From: Hyphomicrobiales bacterium
Lineage (GTDB): Bacteria > Pseudomonadota > Alphaproteobacteria > Rhizobiales > Rhizobiaceae
Reading direction: 5' to 3'
Length of the DNA stretch: 64,000 nucleotides
Assembly: GCA_017305935.1 (NCBI GenBank)
Contig: JAFKJU010000006.1
Coordinates: 1-64,000, forward strand
The notes beneath the pieces are model-generated. The model had not been told where the DNA came from and searched no databases. It saw only the letters and a program-made list of their open reading frames with translations. The translations under genes and the position numbers were made by a program. This document shows, piece after piece, positions 51,201-60,624 of this stretch (its first letter is position 1; each line of letters opens with the position of its first letter).

Positions 51201-52836
51201 ATCTGCGCTCGACCATGTTGACGAGGCTCGCCGCCGCCAGCGTCAGGAAGATGTAGAAGATCGCCGCCGAATTATAGGGCGCGAAGGGCAGGAAGCTGGC
51301 CGACTGGAATTCGCGCATCCGCTGGGTGATGTCGCGGATCGACAGGATCGACAGCAGCGAGGTGTCCTTGAGGATGGCGATCAGCTCGTTGCCGAGCGGC
51401 GGAATGACGATGCGGAAGGCCTGCGGCAGGATAACCAGCCGGGCGGTCTGCCAGCGGTTGAGGCCGATGCTCTTGGCCGCCTCGATCTGGCCGACCGGGA
51501 TGGCATTGATGCCGGAGCGGAAGATTTCCGCCAGATAGGCCGAATAGGCGAGCGCCATGGCGACGATGCCGCGCATGATATTCGGCGGATCGAGCACGCC
51601 TTGTGTCGCATCCTTCAACGCGCCGCTAAGCGGCAGGCCGACATAAAGCACGATCACCAGCATCGGAATGCCGCGTATGGTATCGACCACCAGCTCCGAG
51701 CCCACGGCCAGCGGATGGCGATAATGCAGGAAACCGCCGAAGGTGAGCAGGCCGAGAACGATGGCGAGCACGGCGACGGTGATGCCGGCGGCGCGGTCGC
51801 GGTCGTTCAGTGCCTCGACCTTCCACAGGACGGGCATGTCGGCCGGGGCAGAGGCGGCGGGCAGCAGCGCGCCGCTCACGCCCTCGTTCCTGGCGATCGA
51901 GGCCAGCGCCTCGGTCGGCCCGATAAAGGTGCGCACCGGCGTTTCCGCTTCGGGTGCGCCCTCGTATTGCCCGAAACGCACGCCGCTGACCAGACTGGCC
52001 GGGGTATTGGTGACGATGCCGATCTTGCCGTCCAGCGTGCCGGCCAGCACATAGGTATCCTTCGGCTGCATCAGGAACCAGTCGGCGGCAAGCGCCAGCA
52101 GCAGCGTCGCGGCGGCGAAATAGCTTGTCGTGCGAGTACTGGCGCGCAATTGCAGCAGGCCGACCCAGACGAGGCCGAGCGCCGCCGCCAGCAGATAGGC
52201 GGCAATCGCCGCGCGCACCGTGGTCGCGACGCCGGAGGCAAAGGCGAGATGGGCGAAGAACAGGACAAAGACCAGCCCGACGCCATTGACGCAGCCCAGA
52301 ATCCAGCGGCCGGCCCGGCGCAGCGGCCCGGCATCCTCGCCCTCGGCCGGACGGCCGGCGAAGAACAGCGCGAGGCCGATAAGGCTGAGCGCCAGATAGG
52401 CGGGAAACAGCCAACCCTCGACGCCGCGCAGCATCAGGTCGGCGGCTTCGGTCAACTGGCGCGGGGTGACGCCCTTGACGACCAGATCCGACTTGAAGGA
52501 ATCGACGCCATTGGCAAGCACCGAGGCGACGAAGGGATGGACAAGCGCCTTCCACAGCAGGGCAAGTGCTGCGAGGATATTCACCGCCGCCGTGACCGGC
52601 AGCCAATGCGGCTTGCGGCCCTTGGCGCTGGCAAAGGTCGGCACCGCAAAGCCGGCGGTGAAGGCGACGAGCATCAGCAGGAAGCCGGGCACGAAGGCCG
52701 AGGAGCCGTTTTCGACGCCGAGGATCGCCTTCAGCGAGCGCTGGTAATCGCCCGAGGACGCGAAGAGATAGATGATAAAGGGCAGCGCGGTCAGGAGAAT
52801 CAGATTGCTGGGACGCACGCTTCTCAAAAACGACAT
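51181..52836 (-). CDS. Extended polar-amino-acid-type ABC permease
   Basis: The 551-residue protein has a C-terminal HisM-like permease domain with EAAKSIGLNRWQTARLVILP. The N-terminal half (about residues 1-260) has about six membrane segments I cannot match. A non-membrane region (about 270-355) contains TYVLAGTLDGKIGIVTNTPA and resembles part of a binding protein. Ordinary permeases of this type are about 220 residues. GGAGGG precedes ATG 52836. No ATPase gene is nearby. Confidence 0.82.
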   Translation of the reverse strand: MSFLRSVRPSNLILLTALPFIIYLFASSGDYQRSLKAILGVENGSSAFVPGFLLMLVAFTAGFAVPTFASAKGRKPHWLPVTAAVNILAALALLWKALVHPFVASVLANGVDSFKSDLVVKGVTPRQLTEAADLMLRGVEGWLFPAYLALSLIGLALFFAGRPAEGEDAGPLRRAGRWILGCVNGVGLVFVLFFAHLAFASGVATTVRAAIAAYLLAAALGLVWVGLLQLRASTRTTSYFAAATLLLALAADWFLMQPKDTYVLAGTLDGKIGIVTNTPASLVSGVRFGQYEGAPEAETPVRTFIGPTEALASIARNEGVSGALLPAASAPADMPVLWKVEALNDRDRAAGITVAVLAIVLGLLTFGGFLHYRHPLAVGSELVVDTIRGIPMLVIVLYVGLPLSGALKDATQGVLDPPNIMRGIVAMALAYSAYLAEIFRSGINAIPVGQIEAAKSIGLNRWQTARLVILPQAFRIVIPPLGNELIAILKDTSLLSILSIRDITQRMREFQSASFLPFAPYNSAAIFYIFLTLAAASLVNMVERRYDVKHR

Positions 52837-53144
52837 CCATCCCTCCGGGAATATTGTTCGGTTGGCGGAATGCCGGAGGCACTCCAGGAAGAGGCGCGAG
52901 GCTATCGCTTGTGGAATGAGGGTTACCCCAAGACCCCTTCTCCCCTCGGGGAGAAGGTCGCGGCAGCGGGATGAGGGGGATGCCGAAGGCAAACCGCCTC
53001 AAGAATTCCGTTCGCTTCGCGTCCCCCTCATCCGACCCTTCGGGCCACCTTCTCCCCCGACGGGAGAAGGAAAGAGAAGGCAACGATTTGCCCCATAAAC
53101 GATAAGTCCTGACGATGGCGAGGCAAAAGCTCCGCCATTCGGAC
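52837..53144. other. 308-base spacer inside the operon, mostly repeat
   Basis: It holds the palindromic repeat at 52936-53070 and short flanks, but no gene. It separates the binding-protein gene from the permease gene, so it is transcribed as part of the operon. Confidence 0.7.
52936..53070. repeat. Rhizobial RIME-like repeat with nested hairpins
   Basis: CCTTCTCCCC/GGGGAGAAGG (52936-52957) is a 10-bp hairpin with a two-base loop, and CCTTCTCCC/GGGAGAAGG (53048-53070) is a second. GGATGAGGGGGA (52969-52980) is an exact inverted copy of TCCCCCTCATCC (53022-53033). This is the typical layout of rhizobial intergenic mosaic elements. Confidence 0.88.
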
Positions 53145-53891
53145 TTACTTCAGGCCCCAGTATTTCTCGACAAGCTTGGCCATCGTGCCGTCGTCCTTGA
53201 TCGCCTTCAGGCCTTCGTTGAAGGCGGCGACGTTTTCGTCGCCCTTGCGGAAGACGAGGCCGAGCGGATCGGATTCCAGATCCTTGATCGCCACCACCAA
53301 CTCGCCGGCGAACTCGCGCTCATAGGCGGCGGCATTGGCGCCGTTGATGACGACGCCGTCGACGTCCTTGTTCTTCAGCGCGATGATCGCGGCGCTAAAA
53401 CTGTCATAGGCGACGACGTTTTCCTTGCCGACCACCTTTTCGGCGACTTGCGCATCGGTGGTGTTGGCCTGGGCCGAGAGCTTCTTGCCATGCGCCTTGA
53501 AATCGGCAAGCGAGACGCCTTGGTCGGCGGCGCGCATCAGCACGGCCTGGCTGTTGACGATATAGGGATCGGAGAAATCCATCGCCTTCTTGCGCTCGTC
53601 GGTGATCGAGACGCCGGAGGCGACGAGATCGAAGCTGCCCTGGTCAAGCGCGGCGAAAATGCCGTCCCAGCCGGTGGTGACGAATTCGGCCTGGCAATTG
53701 ATCTTGGCGCAGACGGCGTTGACCACGTCGACATCGAAGCCGACGATCTGGCCGGTGGCGGTATCGACGCTTTCCATCGGCGGCGAGGTCGTGTCGGAGC
53801 CGACCTTGAGCAGCTTGCCGCCGAGATCGGCCGCATAGGCCGCGCTGGACATCAGCGCCGAAAGCGCGAGCGTGACGATGAGTTTTTTCAT
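53145..53891 (-). CDS. Polar-amino-acid-type ABC substrate-binding protein
   Basis: The 248-residue periplasmic protein has a signal peptide ending SSAAYAADLG, then GFDVDVVNAVCAKINCQAEF and DLVASGVSITDERKKAMDFS of the SBP_bac_3 family. These usually bind basic or polar amino acids or opines. Here it heads an operon with a glycosidase, so a galactosylated or otherwise modified ligand is possible. GAGGAG precedes ATG 53891. Confidence 0.92.
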   Translation of the reverse strand: MKKLIVTLALSALMSSAAYAADLGGKLLKVGSDTTSPPMESVDTATGQIVGFDVDVVNAVCAKINCQAEFVTTGWDGIFAALDQGSFDLVASGVSITDERKKAMDFSDPYIVNSQAVLMRAADQGVSLADFKAHGKKLSAQANTTDAQVAEKVVGKENVVAYDSFSAAIIALKNKDVDGVVINGANAAAYEREFAGELVVAIKDLESDPLGLVFRKGDENVAAFNEGLKAIKDDGTMAKLVEKYWGLK

Positions 53892-53973
53892 GCTTCTCCT
53901 CCTATGCATGGCGAATGCAAGCCGGCTTCCTCCCGAAGTCGCCTGATCTTATAAAAGAGGTATCAGTCAATAA

Positions 53974-54004
53974 AAACGTTTTCAAGATAAAATATAAACG
54001 TTTT
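53974..54004. promoter_or_regulatory. Paired LacI-type operators upstream of the binding-protein operon
   Basis: AAAACGTTTT (53974-53983) and AAACGTTT (53997-54004) are palindromes with central CG, the core of many LacI/GalR operators. Their centres are 22 bases apart, two helical turns. The first overlaps a TTGAAA hexamer (minus strand, 53981-53986). They lie 83 to 113 bases before the first gene. Confidence 0.7.
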
Positions 54005-54053
54005 TACTTCCGATTGCAGATTCTCGCCCGGGAGTATGACGAAGCGAAAAAGA

Positions 54054-54689
54054 TCAGGGTTTGACGCGGTCCGGGTGTGCGTCCGCGAAGGCCGGGAGTG
54101 CGGCGCAGCGAGCGTCGATGTCGATGATACGGTCGAGGCCGGTGAGATCGGCGCCCCAGCGCCAGGCATTGTAAAGCTGCGGCACGAGGCAGAGATCGGC
54201 CATGCCCGGCCGGTCGCCATGGCAGAAGGGACCGTCGGACGAGACCAGCATCGCCTCCAGCTTGCGCAGGCCATCGGTGATGAAATGCCGCATCCAGTCT
54301 TCCCGGGTTTGCGGATCGCCGGTCAGTTCCACGACATGGGCGGCGACATGCATGTTGCAGACGGGATGGATTTCCATGGCGACGGCATAGCTCAGCGCCC
54401 GTACCCGTTGCCGCCCCATGATATCGGCGGGCAGCAGCCCGCAACCAGGATGCCGCTCGGCCAGATATTCGACGATTGCCAGCGATTGCGTCAGCACCGC
54501 GCCGTCGAGGACGAGCGTCGGGACCAGCCCTTGCGGGTTGATCGCCAGGTAATCCGGCCGGCGATGCTCGCCGGCCGTGAGGTCGATAGCCCTGCGATCA
54601 TGGTCGATGCCGGCAAGCCCGAGCGCGATGCGCACCCGGTAGCTCGCCGAAGACCGCCAGTAATCGTAAAGCAGCGGCCGATCCATCAT
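54054..54689 (-). CDS. maiA: Maleylacetoacetate isomerase
   Basis: The 211-residue glutathione S-transferase fold enzyme has the N-terminal SSASYRVRIALGLAG and the cis-Pro region NPQGLVPTLVLD. It turns maleylacetoacetate into fumarylacetoacetate. ATG 54689 overlaps the fahA stop by four bases. It ends the tyrosine operon. Confidence 0.93.
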   Translation of the reverse strand: MMDRPLLYDYWRSSASYRVRIALGLAGIDHDRRAIDLTAGEHRRPDYLAINPQGLVPTLVLDGAVLTQSLAIVEYLAERHPGCGLLPADIMGRQRVRALSYAVAMEIHPVCNMHVAAHVVELTGDPQTREDWMRHFITDGLRKLEAMLVSSDGPFCHGDRPGMADLCLVPQLYNAWRWGADLTGLDRIIDIDARCAALPAFADAHPDRVKP

Positions 54690-55708
54690 TCCTCCGCGAC
54701 AGCGGGCGGGGCGACGTTCTGTTCGATGGCGCCGAAGATCGAATGGCCGGCGCGGTCCTTCATCTCGATGCGCACATGGTCGCCGAACTTCAGGAAGGGG
54801 GTTTTCGCAGCACCCGTCTCGATGGTCTCGACGGTGCGGATCTCGGCGATGCAGGAATAGCCGTCGCCGCCCTCTGCAACCGGCTTGCCGGGGCCGCCGT
54901 CGCGCTTGTTCGAGACCGTGCCGGAACCGATGATCGTGCCGGCGGCCAGCGCCCGGGTTTTCGCCGCATGGGCGACGAGCTGGCCGAAATCGAAGGTCAT
55001 GTCGATGCCGGCATTGGCCTTGCCGAAGGCCTTGCCGTTGATCGATACCAGCAGCGGCAGGTGCAGCTTGCCGCCGTCCCAGGCATCGCCCAGCTCCTCC
55101 GGCGTGACCGCCACCGGCGAGAAGGCGGAAGCCGGCTTCGACTGGAAGAACCCAAAGCCCTTGGCGAGTTCATCGGGGATGAGGCTGCGCAGCGATACGT
55201 CGTTGACCAGCATCACCAGCCGGATGGCCTTTCGCGCCGTCTCGACGTCGCAACCCATCGGCACATCGCCGGTGATGACGGCGACTTCACCTTCGAGGTC
55301 GATGCCATAGGCCTCGTCGGCGACGATGATCGCATCGCGCGGACCGAGAAAGGCATCGGAGCCGCCCTGATACATCAGCGGATCGGTCCAGAAGCTCTCG
55401 GGCATCTCGGCATTGCGCGCCTTGCGCACCAGTTCGACGTGGTTCACATAGGCCGACCCATCCGCCCATTGATAGGCGCGCGGCAGGGGCGAGGCGGCGT
55501 CATGCTCGTGGAAGCGCCGCGTCGGCTGGCCGCCGGTCTCGATGCCCTCGGCGATCAGCGCCAGGCGCGGGCCGACATGCTCCCAATCGTCGAGCGCGGC
55601 CTGCAGCGTGCGGGCGATGTGGCCGACTTCGGAATAAAGCGTCAGGTCACGGGAGACGACGACCAGGCGACCGTCCCGTGTGGAGTCCTTCAGGGTTGCA
55701 AGCTTCAT
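54686..55708 (-). CDS. fahA: Fumarylacetoacetate hydrolase
   Basis: The 340-residue enzyme contains GIDLEGEVAVITGDVPMG and AAGTIIGSGTVSNKRD, the metal and substrate sites of FAH, and LMYQGGSDAFLGPRDAI. It splits fumarylacetoacetate to fumarate and acetoacetate. ATG 55708 starts MKLATLKDSTRDGRLV, typical for the family. The upstream gene hmgA stops 34 bases before this start. Confidence 0.95.
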   Translation of the reverse strand: MKLATLKDSTRDGRLVVVSRDLTLYSEVGHIARTLQAALDDWEHVGPRLALIAEGIETGGQPTRRFHEHDAASPLPRAYQWADGSAYVNHVELVRKARNAEMPESFWTDPLMYQGGSDAFLGPRDAIIVADEAYGIDLEGEVAVITGDVPMGCDVETARKAIRLVMLVNDVSLRSLIPDELAKGFGFFQSKPASAFSPVAVTPEELGDAWDGGKLHLPLLVSINGKAFGKANAGIDMTFDFGQLVAHAAKTRALAAGTIIGSGTVSNKRDGGPGKPVAEGGDGYSCIAEIRTVETIETGAAKTPFLKFGDHVRIEMKDRAGHSIFGAIEQNVAPPAVAEE

Positions 55709-55742
55709 GAATTTCGATTCCGCCTCGGAGGTTTTTACCCGT

Positions 55743-57101
55743 TTATTTAATACCGGGCGTGCCGTCGAAGCGACGTTCGAGACCCTCCCAGCAGTCGAGA
55801 TAGTCGTCTTGCAGGGTTTCCAGCTCGGCCGCATATCTCGTCAATTGCTGAGGATAGCGAGTCTCGAACATGAACGCCATGGTGTGATCGAGCTTGACGG
55901 GTTTCAACTCTGAATTCGCGGCTTTTTCGAAGCCGGCGGCATCCGGCCCGTGCGGCAGCATCATGTTGTGCAGGCTCATGCCGCCGGGCACGAAACCCTG
56001 TTCCTTGGCGTCGTACTGGCCATGGATCAGACCCATGAATTCGCTCATGATGTTGCGGTGATACCAGGGGGGGCGGAAGGTATGCTCGGCCACCATCCAG
56101 CGCGGCGGAAAGATCACGAAATCGACATTGGCGGTGCCCGCTTCCTCGGTCGGCGCGGTCAGCACCGTGAAGATCGACGGATCGGGATGGTCGAACAGAA
56201 TAGCCCCGACCGGCGAGAAGGTGCGCAAGTCGTATTTGAACGGCGCGTAATTGCCGTGCCAGGCGACGACATCGAGCGGCGAATGGCCGATTTCGGTGAC
56301 ATAGAACTTGCCGCACCATTTGACATGCACGCGGCAGGGCGTTTCCTTGTCCTCGAAGGCTGCGACCGGCGTCTTGAAATCACGGGGGTTGGCCAGGCAA
56401 TTGGCGCCGATGGGCCCGCGATCCGGCATGGTGAATTTGGCGCCGTAATTCTCGCAGATATAGCCGCGCCAGCCGTCCGCCTCGCCGAGCCGCGTCACCT
56501 TGAACATCATGCCGCGCGGGATGAGGCAGATCTCGTTCGGCTCGACATCCATGATGCCCATTTCGGTGAACACCCTGATGGCGCCGACCTGCGGCACGAC
56601 CAGCAACTCACCATCGGCATCGAAAAAATAGTCGTCGATCATGTCGGCATTGAAGGCATAGGCGTGCGCCGCCATGCCGACCTGGGTCATGACATCGCCG
56701 GCCGCCGTCATGGTGCGGATGCCCTCGATAAAATTCACCGGCGCCTCGGGCATCGGGATCGGATCCCAGCGCAACTGCCCGAGCGGCAGAGAATGTTCGT
56801 CGAGGCAGGGCGCGGATTTCCAGAAGGGATAGGCCGCATGGGCGAAGCGGCGCGTATGGCGCACGCTGGGGCGGATGCGATAAAGCCAGGAACGCTCGTT
56901 GGTGCCGCGCGGGGCGGTGAAGGGCGAGCCGGAAAGCTGCTCGGCATAAAGCCCGTAATTGCATTTCTGCGGGCTGTTCTGCCCCTGCGGCAGGGCGCCG
57001 GGCAGGGACTCCGTCTCGAAGTCATTGCCGAAGCCCGGCATATAGGCAAGGCCATTGCGCGTCGCCGCAAGGCGCTCGCGTTCCGAAACCGACTGGTCCA
57101 T
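55743..57101 (-). CDS. hmgA: Homogentisate 1,2-dioxygenase
   Basis: The 452-residue iron enzyme has the ligand run HRNIMSE (His and Glu, six apart) and [11 protein letters not shown] (third His), as in human HGD H335, E341 and H371, plus the opening [18 protein letters not shown]. It opens the homogentisate ring to maleylacetoacetate. ATG 57101 gives better ribosome-site spacing than ATG 57107. Confidence 0.96.
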   Translation of the reverse strand: MDQSVSERERLAATRNGLAYMPGFGNDFETESLPGALPQGQNSPQKCNYGLYAEQLSGSPFTAPRGTNERSWLYRIRPSVRHTRRFAHAAYPFWKSAPCLDEHSLPLGQLRWDPIPMPEAPVNFIEGIRTMTAAGDVMTQVGMAAHAYAFNADMIDDYFFDADGELLVVPQVGAIRVFTEMGIMDVEPNEICLIPRGMMFKVTRLGEADGWRGYICENYGAKFTMPDRGPIGANCLANPRDFKTPVAAFEDKETPCRVHVKWCGKFYVTEIGHSPLDVVAWHGNYAPFKYDLRTFSPVGAILFDHPDPSIFTVLTAPTEEAGTANVDFVIFPPRWMVAEHTFRPPWYHRNIMSEFMGLIHGQYDAKEQGFVPGGMSLHNMMLPHGPDAAGFEKAANSELKPVKLDHTMAFMFETRYPQQLTRYAAELETLQDDYLDCWEGLERRFDGTPGIK

Positions 57102-57162
57102 GTCCATTCTCCTCCCCGGTCTATGCGGCGGCCCGGATGGTGGGCCGCCGGCTGTCTTCACA

Positions 57163-58272
57163 TCATTCCGCGGCCGTGCTGATGACGCCGCGCTTGATCT
57201 GGTCGGCTTCGATCGACTCGAACAAGGCGCGGAAATTGCCCTCGCCAAAGCCTTCGTCGCCCTTGCGCTGGATGAACTCGAAGAAGATCGGGCCGATCAC
57301 CGTCTTCGAGAAAATCTGCAAGAGGCTCTTGGTCATGCCGCCATTCACCACGCCTTCGCCGTCGATGAGGATGCCATGCTTTTTCATCCTGTCGATGGGT
57401 TCGTCATGGCCGTTCACGCGCTGGGATGACATGTCGTAATAGGTGTCCGGCGGGCCGGGCATGAATTTCAGGCCGTTCCCGGCGAGACGGTCGGTGGCCT
57501 CGTAGATGCCATCGGTGCCGACGGCGATATGCTGGATGCCTTCGCCCTTATATTTCTTCAAAAATTCCTCGATCTGGCTGGTGTCGTCCTTGGACTCGTT
57601 CAGCGGAATGCGGATCTTGCCGCAGGGCGAAGTGATCGCCCGGCTGACGAGGCCGGTGATGCGCCCGTCGATGTCGAAGAAATGAATCTGCTTGAAGTTG
57701 AAGAGGTTGCGGTAGAAATCCCACCACTTGTCCATGTTGCCGCGATAGACATTGTGGGTCAGGTGGTCGAGATAATAGAAGCCGACGCCTTCCGGCTTCG
57801 GGTTGCGCACGCCGAGCCAGTCGAATTCGGCATCATAGGCCGAGCCCCGGGCGCCGTAGCGGTCGACGAAATAAAGCAGCGAACCGCCGATGCCGACAAT
57901 CGCCGGCACATCCAGTGTCTTGTCCGCGCCCTCATAGGGCACCGCGCCTTGCGCGACCGCATGTTCGAAGGCATGGCGGGCATCGACGACGCGCCAGGCC
58001 ATCGACGGCGCGCAAGGACCGTGCTCGCCGACGAAACGGGTGGCGTGGCTACCAGGTTCTGCATTCAGGATGTAGTTGATATCGCCTTGACGCCAGACGG
58101 TAATGTCTTTCGTCTTATGCTGTGCGACCGGCGCATAGCCCATGCGGGCAAAAAGCTCGCGCAGCTTTTCCGGCTCGGGATGGGCGAATTCGACGAATTC
58201 GAAGCCATCGGTGCCGGCCGGGTTGTCTTGGGTGATCTCGGACACCGGAGCGTCGTGCGGAAACGGACCCAT
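57163..58272 (-). CDS. hppD: 4-hydroxyphenylpyruvate dioxygenase
   Basis: The 369-residue enzyme has the iron ligands in [25 protein letters not shown] and [15 protein letters not shown] near the C-terminus. It converts 4-hydroxyphenylpyruvate to homogentisate. GGAGGAGAAT precedes ATG 58272. It heads the operon and faces an Lrp-type regulator. Confidence 0.96.
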   Translation of the reverse strand: MGPFPHDAPVSEITQDNPAGTDGFEFVEFAHPEPEKLRELFARMGYAPVAQHKTKDITVWRQGDINYILNAEPGSHATRFVGEHGPCAPSMAWRVVDARHAFEHAVAQGAVPYEGADKTLDVPAIVGIGGSLLYFVDRYGARGSAYDAEFDWLGVRNPKPEGVGFYYLDHLTHNVYRGNMDKWWDFYRNLFNFKQIHFFDIDGRITGLVSRAITSPCGKIRIPLNESKDDTSQIEEFLKKYKGEGIQHIAVGTDGIYEATDRLAGNGLKFMPGPPDTYYDMSSQRVNGHDEPIDRMKKHGILIDGEGVVNGGMTKSLLQIFSKTVIGPIFFEFIQRKGDEGFGEGNFRALFESIEADQIKRGVISTAAE

Positions 58273-58293
58273 ATTCTCCTCCATGCGTTTGAT

Positions 58294-58373
58294 GGCGCAT
58301 AGTATTGCGCCGTTTCGCCGCAATGTGCTTGCATTCTGGAGGGGTATGGCCGAATTATTGCATGGATCATGCA
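58294..58373. promoter_or_regulatory. Operator candidates between hppD and the Lrp-type gene
   Basis: GGCGCA and TGCGCC (58294-58311) form an inverted repeat with a 6-base spacer near hppD. TGCATG and CATGCA (58359-58373) form another near the regulator, and ATCATGCA recurs at 58386-58393. The second group suits Lrp self-control. Confidence 0.55.
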
Positions 58374-58393
58374 CGTTCCAGGGAAATCATGCA

Positions 58394-58858
58394 ATGAATG
58401 AACCGCTCGACAATTTCGACCGGCGACTGCTGCAGGAGTTGCAGAAGGACGGACGGCTGACCAACAACGAACTCGGCGAGCGAATCGCGCTCTCGCCATC
58501 GCAATGTTCGCGGCGACGCATGCGGCTGGAGGCGGAAGGTTATATTCGCGGCTACCAGGCCAATCTCGACCGCGAGAAGCTCGGGTTGGACATGCTGGTG
58601 GTGATCTCGGTAACGCTCGCCACCCATAACCGCGACAATGCGCGGCGCTTCTCGCAGCTCATCAACGGATTGCCGGAGGTGCTGGAGGCCTATGCGCTGA
58701 CTGGCGAGATGGACTATCACCTTAAGGTGGCGACGCGCGGGTTGACCGGGTTGTCGCGCTTCGTCAACGACGTGCTGCTGCCGCACGAATCCGTGCAGCA
58801 CGTAAAGACGTCCATCGTTCTGGACACGTTGAAGAACTTTGAAGGACTGCCGGTCTGA
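58394..58858 (+). CDS. Lrp/AsnC-family regulator
   Basis: The 154-residue protein has a DNA-binding domain (LLQELQKDGRLTNNELGERI, then LSPSQCSRRRMRLEAEG) and an RAM domain (EVLEAYALTGEMDYHLKV). It is divergent from hppD and probably regulates tyrosine breakdown. Earlier in-frame starts exist, but ATG 58394 begins the usual family N-terminus. Confidence 0.92.
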   Translation: MNEPLDNFDRRLLQELQKDGRLTNNELGERIALSPSQCSRRRMRLEAEGYIRGYQANLDREKLGLDMLVVISVTLATHNRDNARRFSQLINGLPEVLEAYALTGEMDYHLKVATRGLTGLSRFVNDVLLPHESVQHVKTSIVLDTLKNFEGLPV

Positions 58859-58861
58859 GGA

Positions 58862-59668
58862 TCAGGCCGCAGTCTTTTTGCGCAGTGCCGAAATCACCGT
58901 TTTGCTCAGGATGACAGCCATGACGAGCACGATCAGCAGCACGGAGATTGCGGCAATTGCCGGGTCGATATTGTCGCGCAGGCCCATCCACATCATGCGC
59001 GGCAGCGTCACCGCATTGACCGAGGTGATGAACAGCGTCACGCCGATTTCTTCCCAGGAGAGCACGAAGGCGAGGAAGGCGGCGGTCATCACCCCGAAGC
59101 GGATGTTCGGCAGGATGACGCGGAAGATGCGCGTGCCGATGCCGGCGCCGAAACCGCGCGCCGCCAGATCGATGCGGCGATCCACCTGCGACAGCGACAC
59201 CAGCACCAGCACCACCGCATAGGGCGCAATCATGACGGCATGGGCAAGCGCCACGCCGAGCACGGTGTCGTAGCCGATCCAGTCGTTAAGTTTCGACAGC
59301 GAGGTCAGGAAGAAATACAGCGTGATGGCCGAGACCACCGGCGGCGCGACCATCGGCGCCAGCACGAAGCCGATGAGCACGCTGGCGAAGACCGGCCGGA
59401 ACATCCAGATACCGAGCGCGAAGGCCAGCGACAGGGCCGTGGCGATGAAGGAACTAAGCACCGCGATGCGGATGCTGAGCCAGGCCGCCTGCCACCAGGC
59501 GGGATCGTTGACCAGCGTTTCGTAATGCCTGAGCGACCAGTTGCCGTTCGGCATCGACAGGAAGCGGGCCGGCGTGAAGGACACCGGGATGACCGCCAGC
59601 AGCGGCATCAGCAGGAAGATGGCGATGAAGGCACCGAGGATAATGGCGAGCGCGCCGGGCTTATACAT
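58862..59668 (-). CDS. PotC-type ABC permease
   Basis: The 268-residue permease has six membrane segments and the EAA loop LAARGFGAGIGTRIFRVILP. It lies 10 bases after the potB-type gene and is last in the operon. Confidence 0.93.
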   Translation of the reverse strand: MYKPGALAIILGAFIAIFLLMPLLAVIPVSFTPARFLSMPNGNWSLRHYETLVNDPAWWQAAWLSIRIAVLSSFIATALSLAFALGIWMFRPVFASVLIGFVLAPMVAPPVVSAITLYFFLTSLSKLNDWIGYDTVLGVALAHAVMIAPYAVVLVLVSLSQVDRRIDLAARGFGAGIGTRIFRVILPNIRFGVMTAAFLAFVLSWEEIGVTLFITSVNAVTLPRMMWMGLRDNIDPAIAAISVLLIVLVMAVILSKTVISALRKKTAA

Positions 59669-59678
59669 GGTGTCCGCC

Positions 59679-60503
59679 TCACTTCAACATGGCGCCCGGC
59701 CGGGCGAAGCGCATCAGCAGCGCCAGCAGCAGGCCGACGATGACCATCATGACGACGCTGATCGCCGCGCCCAGGCCCCAGTCCGGCGACTGGAAAATTC
59801 GAAGATAAATCAGTTCCGCCGCCATGACCGAGCGGCCACCGCCGAGGATCGCCGGCGTGATGAAGAAGCCGAGCGAGAAGACGAAGGTGAGGGTCGCGGC
59901 TCCCAGCACGCCCGGCATGGTCATCGGCAGGTAGATCTGCCAGAAGGTGCGGGCGGGCGTCGCCCCCATGCCGCGCGCGGCCAGCAGCACGCGCTCGTCG
60001 ATGTTGCGCATCGAGGAGGCAATCGGGAAGACGGCGAACGGGATGAGGAAATGCACCATGCCGAGCACGACGCCGAATTCGTTGCGCACCAGCGTCAGCG
60101 GCTCGGTGATGATGCCGGCCTGCATCAGCCATGTGTTGATGACGCCGCGATTGGACAGCAGCGCCACCCAGCCGAAGGCGCGGGTCAGCACTGAAATCCA
60201 GAAGGGAATGAGGATGCACAGCTCGGCAAACAGCCGCACCGGCGCCGATCCGCGAATCCACAGATAGGTGATGAGATAGGCGCCCGCGACCGAAAGCGCT
60301 GTGACGATCAGGCAGATGCGGAAGGTGCGCAGGAAAACGGAGACGACCAGCGGATCGGTCGCCGCGTTGACGTAATTCTGCACGCCCGGCTCCGGCAACG
60401 TGAAACTCCACTGCATGACGCCGAGGAATGGCACGACATAGGCCGCCGCCAGAAAGAGCATCAGCGGCCCGATAAGCAAAACGGGTCTGAAGGCCTTGGA
60501 CAT
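59679..60503 (-). CDS. PotB-type ABC permease
   Basis: The 274-residue permease has six membrane segments and the EAA loop LAARGMGATPARTFWQIYLP. It pairs with the PotC-type permease; substrate specificity is set by the binding protein. Confidence 0.93.
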   Translation of the reverse strand: MSKAFRPVLLIGPLMLFLAAAYVVPFLGVMQWSFTLPEPGVQNYVNAATDPLVVSVFLRTFRICLIVTALSVAGAYLITYLWIRGSAPVRLFAELCILIPFWISVLTRAFGWVALLSNRGVINTWLMQAGIITEPLTLVRNEFGVVLGMVHFLIPFAVFPIASSMRNIDERVLLAARGMGATPARTFWQIYLPMTMPGVLGAATLTFVFSLGFFITPAILGGGRSVMAAELIYLRIFQSPDWGLGAAISVVMMVIVGLLLALLMRFARPGAMLK

Positions 60504-60624
60504 CGCGCTCCCTCGAAGGTCATGACTTCATGTTCTGGCGGGGCCGGCTCCGCTCGGAGGAACGGCGCCGGCCCCGTTTCCTCCCCCTGACGTGGGAGGA
60601 AACCGTGCGGAAACGGTCTGGCGA

